DNA from: DVEG01 sp964405435
GTDB taxonomy: Bacteria > Cyanobacteriota > Cyanobacteriia > Cyanobacteriales > Oscillatoriaceae
Direction: 5' to 3'
DNA length: 64,000 nt
Assembly (NCBI GenBank): GCA_964405435.1
Contig: CAYOOD010000016.1
Coordinates: 1-64,000, forward strand
The notes beneath the pieces are model-generated. The model searched no databases. It worked only from the letters and a program-made list of their open reading frames with translations, and was not told where the DNA came from. The translations under genes were made by a program, and so were the position numbers. Positions 62,758 through 64,000 of this stretch are shown piece by piece. The first letter of the stretch is position 1, and each line of letters starts with the position of its first letter.

Positions 62758-63702
62758 TCAGGCAGCGTGCTGGCGATACCAGTCAATGGTATTTTTCAAC
62801 CCTTGCTTGAATCCCACTTGCGCGGTAAAGCCAAACCGCTCTTTCGCCCGTTCTGTATCCAAACAGCGGCGCGGCTGACCGTTGGGCTTGTCGGTTTCCC
62901 AGACAATTTCGCCTTCAAATCCCATCAATTCGCAGATTGTTTCTACTAAATCGCGGATGGTAATCTCGGAATTGGTGCCCAAGTTCACCGGATCGGGGTC
63001 GTTGTAGGAAAGGGTGGCCATAACAATGCCCCGCGCCGCATCGTCTACATAGAGAAACTCGCGGCTGGGGCTGCCGTCGCCCCACACCGGCAATTTCTTG
63101 TCTCCTTTGACTTGGGCTTCGTGAACTTTGCGGATTAGGGCGGGGATGACGTGGGAGCTGCGGGGGTCGAAGTTATCCTCTGGTCCGTACAAGTTTACCG
63201 GCAGCAGGTAGACGCCGTTAAAGTCGTACTGTTGGCGGTAGGATTGCAGTTGGACTAAGAGGGCTTTTTTGGCCACGCCGTAAGGGGCGTTGGTTTCCTC
63301 GGGATAGCCATTCCAGAGGTCATCCTCTTTGAAGGGCACGGGAGTGAATTTGGGATAGGCGCAAATAGTGCCGACGCAAACGAATTTTTGGATGCCAGCT
63401 TGATAGGCAGCATGAATCAGTTGCGCTCCCATCATCAAGTTGTCGTAAAAGAGTTCGGCTGGTTTTTCCCGATTCAGTCCGATGCCGCCAACGTGAGCGG
63501 CTAGGTGGATGACGATATCTTGTTGCTGTACTGCGCGCTGGCAGTTTTCCATGACGCGCAGGTCGTACTCGCGCGATCGCGGTATTGTAATTTTTTGTTC
63601 GTCTGCCCCGGCTTGGCACAGGTGAGCAATTACCTGACGGCCCAAAAAGCCAGCCCCACCCGTAACCAAAATCCTTTTATCTTTGATATCTAGCGTTGTC
63701 AT
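62758..63702 (-). CDS. fcl: GDP-L-fucose synthase
   Basis: NADPH-dependent epimerase/reductase, an SDR of 314 residues, that makes GDP-L-fucose from GDP-4-keto-6-deoxymannose. It has the NADP motif RILVTGGAGFLGRQVI (9-24), the Ser/Tyr/Lys residues VCVGTICAYPK and NAPYGVAKKALL, and the family segment YGPEDNFDPRSSHVIPALIRK. It lies 95 bp downstream of gmd, which makes its substrate, in one GDP-fucose operon for surface polysaccharide. Confidence 0.95.
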   Translation of the reverse strand: MTTLDIKDKRILVTGGAGFLGRQVIAHLCQAGADEQKITIPRSREYDLRVMENCQRAVQQQDIVIHLAAHVGGIGLNREKPAELFYDNLMMGAQLIHAAYQAGIQKFVCVGTICAYPKFTPVPFKEDDLWNGYPEETNAPYGVAKKALLVQLQSYRQQYDFNGVYLLPVNLYGPEDNFDPRSSHVIPALIRKVHEAQVKGDKKLPVWGDGSPSREFLYVDDAARGIVMATLSYNDPDPVNLGTNSEITIRDLVETICELMGFEGEIVWETDKPNGQPRRCLDTERAKERFGFTAQVGFKQGLKNTIDWYRQHAA

Positions 63703-63797
63703 CTCTCACTTTATCACTGCCTGAGTTTTGGAATTTGAGATTTGAGGTCTGAGGACGATCGCCTCAGTCCTAAGAAAAGCCCTCTCAAAATCCAAAA

Positions 63798-64000
63798 TTA
63801 ATCAAACCTGCTGCCTGCCTCTTGACGGATAAAAGCCCGATCCTTGAGTACCTTGACGAGTTCTCCATTGGGAGACTCGACGCCTAGGGCATCCAAGTCA
63901 GCTTTGACCATCAAAGCCACCAGTTCTGGAAATGTCACGGATGGTTGCCAACCTAATTTCTGCCGTGCTTTAGTAGAATCCCCGATCAGCAGTTCGACCT
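63798..64000 (-). CDS. gmd: GDP-mannose 4,6-dehydratase, C-terminal part
   Basis: Only the last 67 codons are in the window; the gene continues beyond 64000. The end reads VELLIGDSTKARQKLGWQPS, then FPELVALMVKADLDALGVES and finishes QEAGSRFD. This matches the substrate-binding end of Gmd (VDxLxGDxxKA...LGWxP...LVxxMVxxDL). It provides GDP-4-keto-6-deoxymannose to Fcl, which is encoded next. Confidence 0.9.
   Translation of the reverse strand, partial: VELLIGDSTKARQKLGWQPSVTFPELVALMVKADLDALGVESPNGELVKVLKDRAFIRQEAGSRFD

Overview
The window is chromosomal DNA from a cyanobacterium. The evidence is oxygenic-photosynthesis and thylakoid genes (petM, ycf39, ndhB, a high-light-inducible protein, an NblR-type regulator, Tic20, a lumenal pentapeptide-repeat protein), cyanobacteria-specific small families (DUF2949- and DUF5340-like), many GCGATCGC (HIP1) octamers, and heptamer/octamer tandem repeats of the STRR type. 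The repeats and general style suggest a filamentous Oscillatoriales-like organism, but the species cannot be fixed from the sequence alone.

Layout. 1-850: two small genes of unknown function, then pdxA. 2.1-9.9 kb: petM and ycf39 separated by a SmtB/ZiaR-type zinc regulator, then nadK, xseA-xseB, an nblR-like regulator, a DUF192 lipoprotein, 1.2 kb without a convincing gene, and a DUF2949 gene. 10.6-26.2 kb is mostly housekeeping: a class V aminotransferase, trpC, lpdA, an rRNA/tRNA methylase, tRNA-Leu(CAG), murA, an M48 peptidase whose stop codon lies inside tRNA-Leu(CAA), a WD40 protein, a MerR regulator, hli with a clear promoter and HLR1 box, ald and topA. 26.3-29.3 kb is an accessory patch between topA and ndhB: a papain-fold toxin with a downstream probable immunity gene, and a DUF6745-like gene broken by a 25-nt palindrome. 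29.4-36.7 kb: ndhB, then two leucine-rich-repeat-variant (LRV) paralogues followed by a MoxR-type ATPase and a metallopeptidase/VWA-like protein whose genes overlap. 36.8-40 kb: a cytochrome b-like protein, a fused CbiG-CobJ corrin enzyme and a 4-TM holin-family protein. 40.2-44.4 kb is accessory: a Uma2 protein, then a UvrD-like helicase next to a Cas4/AddB-like Fe-S nuclease, in a 4.5-kb stretch without any HIP1 octamer. 44.8-64 kb returns to core genes: yjbQ-like, purK with a probable 6S RNA downstream, rpsF, an FAH-family gene, tic20-like, glyA, a wecA-like transferase, cinA, aroQ, a DraG-like protein, a 7TM-HD phosphohydrolase, an ABC permease, 5-FCL, GDP-fucose synthase and the end of gmd.

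The most interesting points are (1) the LRV-LRV-MoxR-metallopeptidase/VWA gene set, a candidate ATPase/scaffold system; (2) the helicase plus Fe-S nuclease pair, a candidate defence or repair module; (3) a 24-25-nt palindrome that sits precisely inside GCG/ATCGC sites, once breaking a gene whose ancestral reading can be reconstructed; and (4) a larger palindromic repeat that supplies the pdxA stop codon and about 25 codons of the WD40 protein.
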